NCBI GenBank assembly: GCA_002342685.1
Contig: DDQN01000056.1
Coordinates: forward strand, 1 to 64,000
Direction of reading: 5' to 3'
DNA from: Vibrio sp. UBA2441
GTDB lineage: Bacteria; Pseudomonadota; Gammaproteobacteria; Enterobacterales; Vibrionaceae
DNA: 64,000 bases
This document shows, piece after piece, positions 1 to 8,766 of this stretch. The notes beneath the pieces are model-generated. The model was not told the origin of the DNA, ran no database searches, and worked only from the letters and a program-made list of their open reading frames with translations. The stretch's first letter is position 1; every line of letters begins with the position of its first letter. The translations under genes and the position numbers were made by a program.

Positions 1-12
1 TTGTTAAAGAGC
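1..12 (-). promoter_or_regulatory. rRNA antitermination boxA
   Basis: The complementary strand reads GCTCTTTAACAA, the boxA of bacterial rRNA leaders, where the Nus antitermination complex assembles. With the two promoters just upstream it shows that an rRNA operon starts here and runs leftward out of the window. The 16S gene itself is not in view. E. coli has the same arrangement, an rrn operon downstream of clpB. Confidence 0.85.
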
Positions 13-54
13 GTTGCTTTAAGATTCCGTTAAGGTCTCTTGAAGCGGACGGTT

Positions 55-82
55 ATTTTAGCGAGATAACCTTCTGTGTCAA
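55..82 (-). promoter_or_regulatory. rRNA operon promoter P2
   Basis: On the minus strand a -35 TTGACA (77-82) is followed after 16 bp by TAAAAT (55-60). It lies between the stronger P1 and boxA, as in tandem rrn promoters. Assignment rests on sequence match and position only. Confidence 0.6.
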
Positions 83-200
83 ACACTTTTTTGCTTTTTC
101 TTTTTAGCTTTAAAAAGTCAAGCAATGTCATTTCGCCAATCAAATTGTCCTTGTTCTCTCAGCCACTTCTTAGCGAAGTTTGCTGTGACAACGGAGGCGC

Positions 201-228
201 ATTATAGGGAGAATTCTGACAAGCACAA
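201..228 (-). promoter_or_regulatory. rRNA operon promoter P1
   Basis: On the minus strand TTGTGC (223-228), a 16-bp spacer, a perfect TATAAT (201-206) and a GC-rich GCGCC discriminator form a classic growth-rate and stringently controlled rrn P1. The block CCCTATAATGCGCC closely resembles the E. coli rrn P1 core. The stretch 1-333 holds no protein gene, only this leader and the clpB terminator. Confidence 0.8.
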
Positions 229-248
229 CCCCTAAATATCCTTTTTCT

Positions 249-286
249 TAAAAAAACAATCTGTTCGATTAGAAATCGAACAGATT
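249..286 (-). terminator. clpB intrinsic terminator
   Basis: A perfect 12-bp stem (258-269 with 275-286, loop of 5) is followed on the minus strand by a run of T. It ends clpB transcription before the rRNA promoter. Confidence 0.85.
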
Positions 287-333
287 GAGCAAAAAAGGGA
301 CTTCTCATCCTTTTTTCTTCTTTATTTACAACT

Positions 334-2907
334 TTACTGGTGTGCGATAATACGTTCGTTATTCACTAATAGCTGAATTTTCTTATCAGGATTAACTTTC
401 CCAGCCAATATGGCTTTTGCTAATGGATTTTCGACACTTTGTTGTATCGCTCGCTTTAATGGTCGCGCTCCATAGACGGGATCAAATCCAACCTGGGCAA
501 TAAGTTCTAACGCTTTATCGGAAACCTCCAGTTCGAAACCATTATCAGCCATTCGATGTGAAAGCTTATCTAACTGAATTGAAGCAATAGATTTGATGTG
601 CCCTTTTCCTAAAGGATGGAATACAACACTTTCATCAACTCGATTCAAAAATTCTGGGCGGAAGTGCTTAGTGACCTCATTCATCACCTCTTGCTTGATT
701 CCATTGTAATCCAGTGTTGCAAAATTCTCTTGGATACTTGTCGAGCCAAGATTAGACGTCATAATCACGACCGTATTCCTAAAGTCTACCGTTCTTCCTT
801 GCCCATCAGTCAACCTACCATCATCTAAAACTTGCAGAAGTATATTAAAAACATCAGGGTGCGCTTTCTCAACTTCATCAAGTAAGATAACTGAATACGG
901 CTTTCGTCGAACCGCTTCAGTTAAATAGCCACCTTCTTCATAACCGACATAACCAGGAGGTGCCCCTACTAGCCTTGCGACAGAATGTTTTTCCATAAAT
1001 TCAGACATATCAACCCGAACCATGGCATCTTCGCTATCAAACATAAAATTGGCTAATGTTTTACAAAGTTCAGTTTTCCCTACACCAGTAGGACCAAGGA
1101 ACATAAATGAACCAATAGGTTTATTTGGATCCGAAAGCCCTGCTCTACTACGGCGAATGGCATTAGCTACTACTTCAACAGCTTCTTGCTGACCAATAAC
1201 ACGCTTATGCATCACCTCTTCCATTCTAAGCAGTTTTTCTTTTTCGGCTTCTAACATTTTAGAAACGGGGATACCTGTCTGCTTAGAAAGTACTTCTGCT
1301 ATCTCTTCATCGGTTACTTTATTCTTTAATAACGTCATTTCTTGCATTTCAGCTTGAGTCGCTAAATCTAGCTGTTTCTCAAGTTCAGGAATTCGTCCAT
1401 ACTGAAGTTCCGACATTCTGCTTAAATCACCTGCTCGTCTGGCAAAATCCATATCCATTCGCGCATGTTCTAATTCGGACTTAATGTGCTGAGTTCCAGA
1501 TAATGCTGCTTTCTCTGCATTCCAAATTTCTTCAAGTTCCGCGTAATCTCTCTCTTTCTCGCTTAATTCCTGATTTAAAGTACTTAGGCGTTTTGTACTT
1601 GCCTCATCGCTTTGATTGATTAAGGCCTGTTGCTCTATTTTAAGTTGAATAATTTTTCGTTCTAACTTATCTAAAGACTCAGGTTTAGAATCAATCTGCA
1701 TTCGAATACTCGATGCAGCTTCATCGATCAGATCAATAGCCTTGTCTGGTAATTGACGATCCGAAACATATCGATGAGATAAACTGGCTGCAGCCACGAT
1801 AGCAGGATCGGTAATTTCTACATGGTGATGTAGTTCATAACGCTCTTTTAAACCACGCAATATGGCTACGGTATCTTCTACGGTAGGTTCATCTACCAGC
1901 ACTTTTTGGAACCGACGCTCTAACGCTGGGTCTTTTTCAATATACTGACGGTATTCATCGAGTGTGGTCGCACCAACACAATGAAGTTCACCGCGGGCAA
2001 GTGCTGGCTTTAACATATTGCCCGCATCCATCGAGCCTTCCCCTTTACCAGCACCAACCATGGTATGTAGCTCATCAATGAAGAGGATAATATTACCTTC
2101 TTCTTTAGAGAGTTCGTTTAGAACTGATTTCAAGCGCTCTTCGAATTCGCCACGATATTTCGCCCCCGCAACAAGTGCTCCCATATCCAGTGAAAGTACT
2201 CTACGTCCTCGCAACCCCTCAGGCACTTCATTATTTATGATACGCTGAGCAAGTCCTTCAACGATGGCCGTTTTTCCGACACCCGGCTCTCCAATAATAA
2301 CTGGGTTATTTTTTGTTCTCCGCTGCAATACCTGGATAGTACGACGAATTTCATCATCACGGCCTATTACCGGATCTAACTTTCCCTGCTCAGCTCTTTC
2401 AGTAAGGTCAATTGAGAACTTTTCTAATGCCTGACGTTTTTCTTCCGCATTGGGGTCATCTACTTTCTGTCCGCCCCTAACCTGCTCAATCGCATTTGAT
2501 AGAGACTCTTCCGTTAATCCAAATTCTTTAAGAAGAGCACCTAACGGACCTTTATCTTCGATTGCTGCAAGCAGGAACACTTCAGAAGAGATATAAGAAT
2601 CCTGACGCTGCTGAGCCACCTTGTCACACAAGTTAAATAAGACACCCATGCCACTGGATAATTGTACATCGCCGCCAATACCACTCACCTTTGGTAAACG
2701 ATCTAGCATCTCAGATAATTTTGAACGCAGTTGCACCACGTCCACATTCAACATAGTTAAAAGAGGACGAATGGCGCTGCCTTCTTGATTCAGTAGCGAC
2801 ACCATTAAATGAACGGGTTCAATATATTGATGATCGCGCCCAAGCGCTAATGACTGAGCGTCGGAAATCGCGACTTGAAACTTGCTGGTAAATCTATCTA
2901 AACGCAT
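334..2907 (-). CDS. clpB: ATP-dependent disaggregase ClpB
   Basis: Hsp100/AAA+ hexameric disaggregase that works with DnaK to pull proteins out of aggregates after heat stress in the cytoplasm. At 857 residues it has the usual ClpB length. In order: the N-terminal Clp-N repeats, first AAA+ module with Walker A GEPGVGKT (about 206-213), the long middle coiled coil that separates ClpB from ClpA, and a second AAA+ module with GPTGVGKT (about 605-612). The start is the ATG at 2907. It is the last gene of the rluD-pgeF-clpB series and has its own heat-shock-like promoter and a strong terminator. Confidence 0.98.
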   Translation of the reverse strand: MRLDRFTSKFQVAISDAQSLALGRDHQYIEPVHLMVSLLNQEGSAIRPLLTMLNVDVVQLRSKLSEMLDRLPKVSGIGGDVQLSSGMGVLFNLCDKVAQQRQDSYISSEVFLLAAIEDKGPLGALLKEFGLTEESLSNAIEQVRGGQKVDDPNAEEKRQALEKFSIDLTERAEQGKLDPVIGRDDEIRRTIQVLQRRTKNNPVIIGEPGVGKTAIVEGLAQRIINNEVPEGLRGRRVLSLDMGALVAGAKYRGEFEERLKSVLNELSKEEGNIILFIDELHTMVGAGKGEGSMDAGNMLKPALARGELHCVGATTLDEYRQYIEKDPALERRFQKVLVDEPTVEDTVAILRGLKERYELHHHVEITDPAIVAAASLSHRYVSDRQLPDKAIDLIDEAASSIRMQIDSKPESLDKLERKIIQLKIEQQALINQSDEASTKRLSTLNQELSEKERDYAELEEIWNAEKAALSGTQHIKSELEHARMDMDFARRAGDLSRMSELQYGRIPELEKQLDLATQAEMQEMTLLKNKVTDEEIAEVLSKQTGIPVSKMLEAEKEKLLRMEEVMHKRVIGQQEAVEVVANAIRRSRAGLSDPNKPIGSFMFLGPTGVGKTELCKTLANFMFDSEDAMVRVDMSEFMEKHSVARLVGAPPGYVGYEEGGYLTEAVRRKPYSVILLDEVEKAHPDVFNILLQVLDDGRLTDGQGRTVDFRNTVVIMTSNLGSTSIQENFATLDYNGIKQEVMNEVTKHFRPEFLNRVDESVVFHPLGKGHIKSIASIQLDKLSHRMADNGFELEVSDKALELIAQVGFDPVYGARPLKRAIQQSVENPLAKAILAGKVNPDKKIQLLVNNERIIAHQ

Positions 2908-2941
2908 AGCAATCCCAAAAGAAATAATTTGCTTATGCTAG

Positions 2942-2974
2942 AAAGATGGATACAGGTAGGCTTTTTTTCAAGGG
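2942..2974 (-). promoter_or_regulatory. sigma32-type heat-shock promoter of clpB
   Basis: The minus strand carries CCCTTGAA (2967-2974), the heat-shock sigma factor -35 element, and a -10-like TCCATCTTT (2942-2950), about 40 bp upstream of the clpB start. The -35 lies in one arm of an inverted repeat (2970-2988, AAGGGAGA/TCTCCCTT). The -10 is a partial match to CCCCAT. Confidence 0.6.
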
Positions 2975-3006
2975 AGAGAGTCTCCCTTTAAGTATAAATT
3001 ATTGAA

Positions 3007-3732
3007 TTAGCGGTCGATCCAGATAAATGATGCCTGTCGCCCCGTTATTCCGTCTCTTCGGTAGGAATAAAATCGTTCTGTATCGCTATAAGTACATAAG
3101 TCACTATAAGAGATATTATCTACACCAACAGAGTGTAGTCTTTGTTTCGCTAACAGACACATATCGGCCAGATACTTGCCATTATCTTTCCTGATAAAGG
3201 CTTTTTCAGCTTCACCGGTATGAGATGTAAAAATATCAAAGACATCCTGCCCTACTTCAAAAGCATTTTGTCCTATGGCAGGACCAAACCAAGCAAGAAC
3301 AGGCTTATCGAACTGCTTTACAGCTCGCTCCAAAATTCCATCAGCGAGTCCACGCCAACCAGCATGAATAGCGGCGACCTTAGACCCATCAATATCGGTT
3401 AACAGTACTGGCAAACAATCGGCTGTCATCACTGCGCATACAATGCTCGACGATGAAGTAACACTTCCATCCGCATTTATTGCTTTTAAAGTTGGCGTAT
3501 TTACAGCGATAACATCTGTGGAATGTGTTTGATTTAGCCAAACGGGCTCGCTGGGCATCTCTGAAAACTTCGTCAGCAACGATCTATTTTGCATGACTAA
3601 AACAAGGTCATCCTCAACATGCATGCCCAGATTCAGGCCCCGATAAACACCTTTAGAAATACCTCCAATACGTGTGGAGCTAAAAGCTTTGATGTTTTCA
3701 GGTGCGTTCCAGTTAGGAATGACCAATTCCAT
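3007..3732 (-). CDS. pgeF: PgeF/YfiH multicopper-oxidase-like protein
   Basis: Member of the YfiH/LACC1 family of cytoplasmic purine nucleoside and polyphenol oxidoreductase-like enzymes; in E. coli PgeF is credited with removing misincorporated serine from peptidoglycan precursors. It has 241 residues, the usual length. The family metal and active-site signature is visible as the TADCLPVLL block and the AIHAGWRG block. The start ATG overlaps the rluD stop as TAATG, so the two are translationally coupled. clpB follows on the same strand. Confidence 0.9.
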   Translation of the reverse strand: MELVIPNWNAPENIKAFSSTRIGGISKGVYRGLNLGMHVEDDLVLVMQNRSLLTKFSEMPSEPVWLNQTHSTDVIAVNTPTLKAINADGSVTSSSSIVCAVMTADCLPVLLTDIDGSKVAAIHAGWRGLADGILERAVKQFDKPVLAWFGPAIGQNAFEVGQDVFDIFTSHTGEAEKAFIRKDNGKYLADMCLLAKQRLHSVGVDNISYSDLCTYSDTERFYSYRRDGITGRQASFIWIDR

Positions 3733-4706
3733 TAGATATCTTCTTCTTTGTTCAATTTTGCATCTTGACGAAGTGCTTCGGCCATGATCACCATATCATC
3801 TGGAATAGGAGCATGAAACTCTAACTCTTCTCCAGTTGCAGGGTGTACAAATCTAAGCATTACGGCATGAAGTGCTTGTCGATCGAAGCTGCGAATCATA
3901 TCTGTAAGTTCTTTAGACGCCTCTTTAGGAATACGCGCGCGTCCACCATAAGCAATATCACCTAGGAGAGGGTGTTGCAGATAAGACATATGTACACGAA
4001 TCTGGTGAGTTCTACCCGTTTCAAGTCGTAATCTTAGGCGGGTATGCTCTCTAAAATGTTCCGCGACACGATAATGCGTCACCGCAGGCTTACCGAGTTC
4101 ATTGACTGCCATCAACGTTCTTTTCGTTGAATGGCGGCTTATCGGTTTTTCAACCATGCCACCAGCCGTCATTTTGCCTATAGCTATCGCTTCATATTCA
4201 CGGGTGATTTTACGTTTCTGTAGTGCACGTACTAAGCGAGTTTGTGCGGGTACCGTTTTCGCAACAACCATCAATCCGGTAGTATCTTTATCGAGACGAT
4301 GTACTATCCCTGCACGGGGTACTTCCGCAATGGCAGGAAAGTGGAAAAGCAGAGCATTTAGCACTGTTCCATCAGGTGTTCCTGCGCCAGGGTGTACCAC
4401 AAAACCTCTTGGCTTGTTGATAACAATAATGTCGTCATCTTCAAAAACGATATCCAAAGGAATGTCTTGAGCTTCCCAGCGCTCTTCATCTGCAAGTTCG
4501 GCTTGTACCGTGATGACTTCTCCACCCATAACCCTTACTCGAGGTTTGGTCGCCACTTCTCCATTCACACTAACCTTGCCATCCAACAACCACTCTTTTA
4601 GACGAGAGCGGGAAAAATCAGAAAACAATTCTGCAATGGCTTGATCTAATCGTTGACCAAGTTGACTTTCTTTTACTGTATCAGTTAATTCTATTTGCTG
4701 TGCCAT
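3732..4706 (-). CDS. rluD: 23S rRNA pseudouridine(1911/1915/1917) synthase RluD
   Basis: Makes the pseudouridines in helix 69 of 23S rRNA, which matter for ribosome assembly and release-factor function. An N-terminal S4-like RNA-binding domain (about 15-75) precedes the RluA-family catalytic domain, with the signature HRLDKDTTG (about 136-144) holding the catalytic Asp. Length of 324 residues fits RluD. It is divergent from bamD, the conserved gammaproteobacterial arrangement, and its stop overlaps the pgeF start. Confidence 0.96.
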   Translation of the reverse strand: MAQQIELTDTVKESQLGQRLDQAIAELFSDFSRSRLKEWLLDGKVSVNGEVATKPRVRVMGGEVITVQAELADEERWEAQDIPLDIVFEDDDIIVINKPRGFVVHPGAGTPDGTVLNALLFHFPAIAEVPRAGIVHRLDKDTTGLMVVAKTVPAQTRLVRALQKRKITREYEAIAIGKMTAGGMVEKPISRHSTKRTLMAVNELGKPAVTHYRVAEHFREHTRLRLRLETGRTHQIRVHMSYLQHPLLGDIAYGGRARIPKEASKELTDMIRSFDRQALHAVMLRFVHPATGEELEFHAPIPDDMVIMAEALRQDAKLNKEEDI

Positions 4707-4877
4707 ATCGAACTTTTCTAAAAAGTATGAGACTAATGCTCGTGAGTGTGAAAAAATTTATTATTCCCAACCCTTTTATAAGGCAGTTGGGTATACTTGC
4801 TGTTCATTCTATCTGTTAACTGTTAGAAAGTAACGGAAGCATCAGATTTATTTATATCCAAGGAACCAACTCCGGAC

Positions 4878-5603
4878 ATGAAATACCGTACTTTATTAGG
4901 CTTGCTTACCCTATCACTGCTATTTGGTTGCTCTAGTAGTGACGAAATTGTGCCTGATGTTCCAGCAGCCGAACTCTATTCAGAGGCACAAACTTCACTC
5001 AGAAGTGGTAATTGGCTCACTGCAATTGAGAAATTAGAAGCATTAGATTCACGCTATCCATTTGGTCCCTATTCGGAGCAAGTTCAGCTCGATCTGATTT
5101 ACAGCTATTACAAAAATAACGATCTGCCTTTAGCTATCGCCACTATTGAAAGGTTTACCCGGTTAAATCCAACACATCCTAAAATGGATTGGGTGTTATA
5201 CATGCGCGGGCTATCTTACATGGCACAAGATAGAAACTATATGCACGATATATTCAACATTGATCGTTCAGATAGAGATCCTGAACCAGTAAAATCGGCC
5301 TTTGCTGACTTTAAACGTCTACTACAGCGATACCCAGATAGCACATATGCTGCAGATGCACAAAAGCGTATGTTTTCACTTAAGAATCGTTTAGCTAACT
5401 ATGATCTCGCTACAGCCGATTTTTATTTACGCCGTGAAGCCTGGATTGCTGCGATCAATCGCTGTCAAGAGCTGCAAAAAACCTACCCAGACACCGTCGC
5501 TGCCAGAAAGTCTTTAGAAATTCAATTAGAGGCGTATAAGCAGCTAGATTTGCAAGAAGCGGTAACCAGAACTCAAGAGTTGATTAAACTCAACCCGCTC
5601 TAA
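4878..5603 (+). CDS. bamD: Outer-membrane assembly lipoprotein BamD
   Basis: Essential lipoprotein of the BAM complex that inserts beta-barrel proteins into the outer membrane. The signal peptide ends in the lipobox LLFGC with the lipidated Cys at residue 18. The rest (241 residues in total) forms TPR-like helix pairs typical of BamD/YfiO. It is divergently transcribed from rluD and has a strong terminator 26 bp after its stop. Confidence 0.96.
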   Translation: MKYRTLLGLLTLSLLFGCSSSDEIVPDVPAAELYSEAQTSLRSGNWLTAIEKLEALDSRYPFGPYSEQVQLDLIYSYYKNNDLPLAIATIERFTRLNPTHPKMDWVLYMRGLSYMAQDRNYMHDIFNIDRSDRDPEPVKSAFADFKRLLQRYPDSTYAADAQKRMFSLKNRLANYDLATADFYLRREAWIAAINRCQELQKTYPDTVAARKSLEIQLEAYKQLDLQEAVTRTQELIKLNPL

Positions 5604-5628
5604 TGATTGGATTTTGTTTTCTGTGTAG

Positions 5629-5659
5629 AAAAGCCGCTATATGTTTAGCGGCTTTTTTA
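5629..5659 (+). terminator. bamD intrinsic terminator
   Basis: An 8-bp GC-rich stem (AAGCCGCT 5631-5638 with AGCGGCTT 5647-5654) runs into a T tract. Confidence 0.85.
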
Positions 5660-5967
5660 TATAAGGGAATCATACCTCATCAAGATCACACTTTGACTTG
5701 ATGATTTATTATACAGAGAAGATTTTTGAATCGAACAAACTCCCTAAAAATGGAGTTATTTTTAGTACGCTACTTCCTACCAATTTATAGAGATTAGAGG
5801 CTACTACAAGCTTTTTTTAGCTATTTACTCACAAAGATTTGCCATAGATCACATTTAGTTACTAATGGAATTATCGCTCCAATTAAAGTGATCTGGATCA
5901 CGTTATTTTCTTATCGAAACAGTAACCTGAAATTAACCCATGAGGGATGCAACAGAGGAAAACATCT
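5660..5967 (+). other. Intergenic region before raiA
   Basis: No protein gene is seen. It contains an 8-bp inverted repeat (TCATCAAG 5677-5684 with CTTGATGA 5697-5704), then a short hairpin with a T run (AACTCC 5738-5743 with GGAGTT 5752-5757, then ATTTTT), and the CRP-like site described separately. The two hairpins could belong to a small RNA or just to the long raiA leader. Confidence 0.4.
5885..5906 (+). promoter_or_regulatory. CRP-like operator upstream of raiA
   Basis: AAAGTGATCTGGATCACGTTAT is near the symmetric CRP consensus (GTGA-N6-TCAC core, perfectly palindromic arms), centred 72 bp before the raiA start. raiA/yfiA is reported as CRP-dependent in E. coli, which fits. Confidence 0.6.
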
Positions 5968-6300
5968 ATGAAAATAAATATTACTGGCAAGAATCTTGAG
6001 ATCACCTCTGCAATCCGTGCGCATATCGAGGCTAAATTTAAAAAGCTCGAAAAATGGCAAGTTGACATCATCAGTAGTCAAACCACCATTAGTGAAGAAC
6101 CTGGCAAAAAAATGAAATTTGAAGCAAGCATTTCGGTACCCAAAGGAAAACTTGTTGCTTCATCAATCAATGAAGACCTATATAAGGCAGTCACAGACGT
6201 CGAACAAAAATTAGAGCGTCAATTAAACAAGCTAAGTCATAAACCAGAAGCGCGTCGTGCAACACATGCTGAAAAACTGGAGCTGGACGAAATCGAATAA
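5968..6300 (+). CDS. raiA: Ribosome-associated inhibitor / hibernation factor RaiA
   Basis: Small cytoplasmic protein of the HPF/RaiA (YfiA) family. It binds in the 30S decoding channel and silences ribosomes in stationary phase or cold. I chose the ATG at 5968 (110 residues) because an AGAGG ribosome binding site sits 9 bp before it and the family begins MKINI. An in-frame ATG at 5947 would add seven unlike residues. It is a single gene between bamD and pheA with its own terminator and a CRP-like site upstream. Confidence 0.93.
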   Translation: MKINITGKNLEITSAIRAHIEAKFKKLEKWQVDIISSQTTISEEPGKKMKFEASISVPKGKLVASSINEDLYKAVTDVEQKLERQLNKLSHKPEARRATHAEKLELDEIE

Positions 6301-6332
6301 AGACGACGACAATTAATTAGAATTCCTAGATT

Positions 6333-6359
6333 ATAGCGCCTTCTGGCGCTATTTTTTTT
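6333..6359 (+). terminator. raiA intrinsic terminator
   Basis: Perfect 8-bp stem ATAGCGCC/GGCGCTAT (6333-6340 with 6345-6352), TTCT loop, followed by eight T. Confidence 0.9.
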
Positions 6360-6421
6360 CTTGACGGGTCAGAGTCCCTTGCTTATTGTGTTAGACCAAA
6401 TTCAATAAAAGTATTTAGATC

Positions 6422-6469
6422 ATGACAACAAACGCACTGTTCTTTTTTGACTTCTTTTTTCTCTCCTAA
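6422..6469 (+). CDS. pheL: pheA leader peptide PheL
   Basis: A 15-codon ORF reads MTTNALFFFDFFFLS and holds six Phe codons in two runs of three. That is the hallmark of the phenylalanine attenuator leader. Translation speed through these codons reports Phe-tRNA charging. It lies 98 bp upstream of pheA and is directly followed by the attenuator structures. Confidence 0.9.
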   Translation: MTTNALFFFDFFFLS

Positions 6470-6543
6470 TTGGAGGCTTAATTCGTTTTAGGAAAAACAA
6501 GTCAAAAACGAACAGAAAGCCTCCCTTAGGGAGGCTTTTTTAT
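6438..6543 (+). promoter_or_regulatory. pheA transcription attenuator
   Basis: Three alternative pairings can be read. The Phe-codon region (about 6438-6466) can pair with 6489-6513. GGAGGCTTA (6472-6480), free when the ribosome stalls at Phe codons, can pair with AAGCCTCC (6517-6524) as antiterminator. The latter segment otherwise forms the terminator AAGCCTCCC/GGGAGGCTT (6517-6525 with 6529-6537) plus T run. Phe starvation should therefore allow read-through into pheA. Confidence 0.88.
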
Positions 6544-6567
6544 TAAAGGAATAAATAGGCAGCTAAC

Positions 6568-7749
6568 ATGACAGACAGTAAATATACTCTCGATGAGATT
6601 AGACTCCGTTTAAACGATTTAGATGATCAGCTTCTGCAGCTATTTTCTGAACGAAGAGCACTTAGTATTGAGGTCGCCAAAAGTAAAATTGAAACCTCTA
6701 AACCAGTAAGAGATGCAAAACGTGAGCAACAACTGTTGGTTAAACTAATTAGTAATGGAGAAACAAAATACAACCTAGATGCTCAATACATCACAAAGTT
6801 GTTCCACTCCATTATTGAAGACTCTGTGCTATTGCAGCAATCGTACCTGCAAAATTTAGCCAACCCTGCGCTAAGCCGAAAGCCCATTGCCCGAGTTGCC
6901 TATCTCGGAGCAAAAGGATCTTATTCCCATTTAGCTAGTCGTGAATACTTTAGCCGTAAAAATACCGAACTCATTGAGCTTAATTGCGAGCACTTTAAAG
7001 AAGTCACCAAAACAGTCGAAGCAGGTCATGCTGATTTCGGTGTACTTCCAATAGAAAATACTAGTTCAGGCTCTATTAATGAGGTCTATGACCTATTGCA
7101 ACATACAACGCTATATATTGTTGGGGAGATAACCCTGCCAATTGAGCACTGTATATTAGCCAACGGAGAAATTCGTCTTGAAGAAATCAAGACACTGTTT
7201 TCTCATCCACAACCTCATCAACAATGCAGTGAGTTTTTAAGTCGCTTAAATGGTGTTGCATTAGAGTCATGTGCAAGTACCGCAGATGCAATGCAAAAAG
7301 TTAAAGAGCTTGATCAAGCTGGTGTTGCAGCGATTGGGAATTCTTCAAGTGGAAAGCTTTATGGTTTGCAGGAAATACAAGGCAATATTGCCAATCAAAC
7401 AGAAAATCATACCCGCTTTATTGTTGTTGCTCGTAAGCCCGTAGAAGTATCAACACAAATACCAGCAAAAACAACGTTAATTATGTCGACCTCTCAAGAA
7501 GCTGGCTCTCTGGTTCAGACACTCCTTGTGCTGCAAAAATACGGTATCAACATGAGAAAGCTAGAAAACCGCCCAATCATTGGTAACCCGTGGGAAGAGA
7601 TGTTTTATGTTGATTTGGAAGCACATTTAGAATCAGACAATATGCAACAGGCCATCAGCGAGCTCACTAAGATAACTCGCCATCTAAAGGTTCTGGGTTG
7701 TTACCCAAGTGAAAATGTGAAGCCAGTTACACCCAAGTTAGACAAGTAA
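6568..7749 (+). CDS. pheA: Bifunctional chorismate mutase/prephenate dehydratase
   Basis: P-protein that turns chorismate into prephenate and then phenylpyruvate, the Phe branch of aromatic amino-acid synthesis. An AroQ-type chorismate mutase (about 1-90) is fused to a prephenate dehydratase domain (about 103-285) and a C-terminal ACT domain (about 300-380) with the ENRP segment that mediates Phe feedback in the family. Length 393 residues matches enteric PheA. Expression is set by the pheL attenuator just upstream. Confidence 0.97.
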   Translation: MTDSKYTLDEIRLRLNDLDDQLLQLFSERRALSIEVAKSKIETSKPVRDAKREQQLLVKLISNGETKYNLDAQYITKLFHSIIEDSVLLQQSYLQNLANPALSRKPIARVAYLGAKGSYSHLASREYFSRKNTELIELNCEHFKEVTKTVEAGHADFGVLPIENTSSGSINEVYDLLQHTTLYIVGEITLPIEHCILANGEIRLEEIKTLFSHPQPHQQCSEFLSRLNGVALESCASTADAMQKVKELDQAGVAAIGNSSSGKLYGLQEIQGNIANQTENHTRFIVVARKPVEVSTQIPAKTTLIMSTSQEAGSLVQTLLVLQKYGINMRKLENRPIIGNPWEEMFYVDLEAHLESDNMQQAISELTKITRHLKVLGCYPSENVKPVTPKLDK

Positions 7750-7799
7750 GTCCGTCTATCCTTTGGAAAGGAAAAACCAATATAAGTGGAACTATGCTA

Positions 7800-8327
7800 A
7801 TGAGTAAAGTGGTTGTCGCCTCGCTTAACCCGGCAAAAATTAATGCAGTCAAAGATGCATTTAACGATGTCTTTTCTGATATCACATTCGAGTTTATAGG
7901 GGTTAGCGTTGCCAGTGAAGTTCCCGATCAGCCAATGTCGGACTCAGAAACGAAGCTAGGCGCTTTAAATAGAGTTAAGAATGCCAAACTATCTGTTGAA
8001 GATGCCGACTATTACGTTGGATTAGAGGCTGGTAATGAAGGTGATTGTACTTTTGCCTGGATGGTAGTTGAGTCTCAACTAAAGCGGGGAGAGTCTCGTT
8101 CAGCCAGCTTAATGCTTCCACCAGTCGTATTAGAAAAGCTGAGAACAGGCAAAGAGTTAGGTGATGTCATGGACGAGGTATTTTCCACGGAAAATATCAA
8201 GCAAAAAGGCGGTGCCATTGGTTTACTAACTCAGCATCTATTAACACGAAGTTCTGTTTATCATCAGGCGCTGATTCTGGCGCTTATCCCCTTTATGAAC
8301 CAAGAACACTTCGCAAACAATTTATAG
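7800..8327 (+). CDS. yjjX: Inosine/xanthosine triphosphatase YjjX
   Basis: House-cleaning nucleotide phosphatase of the NTPase/YjjX family that hydrolyses non-canonical ITP and XTP. The family N-terminus VVVASLNPAKINAV is intact. The ATG at 7800 (175 residues) is preferred over an in-frame ATG at 7794, because the AAGTGGA ribosome binding site (7784-7790) is then 9 bp away and relatives start close to this motif. It lies 50 bp after pheA and converges on trpR. Confidence 0.92.
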   Translation: MSKVVVASLNPAKINAVKDAFNDVFSDITFEFIGVSVASEVPDQPMSDSETKLGALNRVKNAKLSVEDADYYVGLEAGNEGDCTFAWMVVESQLKRGESRSASLMLPPVVLEKLRTGKELGDVMDEVFSTENIKQKGGAIGLLTQHLLTRSSVYHQALILALIPFMNQEHFANNL

Positions 8328-8344
8328 TGACAACAGTAAAAATG

Positions 8345-8370
8345 AAATGCTAGCCTTCGCTAGCATTTTT
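8345..8370. terminator. Bidirectional terminator yjjX/trpR
   Basis: A 10-bp perfect stem (AAATGCTAGC 8345-8354 with GCTAGCATTT 8359-8368, loop CTTC) with T on the plus side. It overlaps the trpR stop codon and lies between the converging genes. Confidence 0.75.
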
Positions 8371-8664
8371 ATTGTCACTGAGAAGCTTAAACAAAATCTC
8401 TTTTTCGCTATCCGTGTGCGCTTTCAGTTCATTTGAGCCACGTGTAATTGTTGCAATGCCTACACCTAACATCTGACTAATTTGACGCTGCGACAAATCA
8501 CTCTTCAGTAGCTCATTAAAAATATTTACTCTGGCGACCAACGCGTCCCTTTCATCTGCAGTCAACAGCATAGTAAGCAACATTTCATGTTGTTCTTCTT
8601 CCGCAGCACTTTTTACTAATCGCATTAAGTGTTGCCAATCATTAAACTCAGGCGTTAAAGACAT
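8350..8664 (-). CDS. trpR: trp operon repressor TrpR
   Basis: Small helical dimer that binds tryptophan and represses trp biosynthesis genes. It has 104 residues, the usual size. The helix-turn-helix segment is clear (LSQRQISQMLGVGIATITRGS, about 68-88). It lies 102 bp downstream of slt on the same strand, the conserved slt-trpR pair. I saw no convincing TrpR operator in the short gap before it. Confidence 0.95.
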   Translation of the reverse strand: MSLTPEFNDWQHLMRLVKSAAEEEQHEMLLTMLLTADERDALVARVNIFNELLKSDLSQRQISQMLGVGIATITRGSNELKAHTDSEKEILFKLLSDNKNASEG

Positions 8665-8766
8665 AAATTAAACTCGTTCTGTTGGCATACTAAAAACTCA
8701 GTCACACATGAAACCTCATGCGGCTTGACGATATATGAGTATATAGCGTTTTATCACAGATTTATT

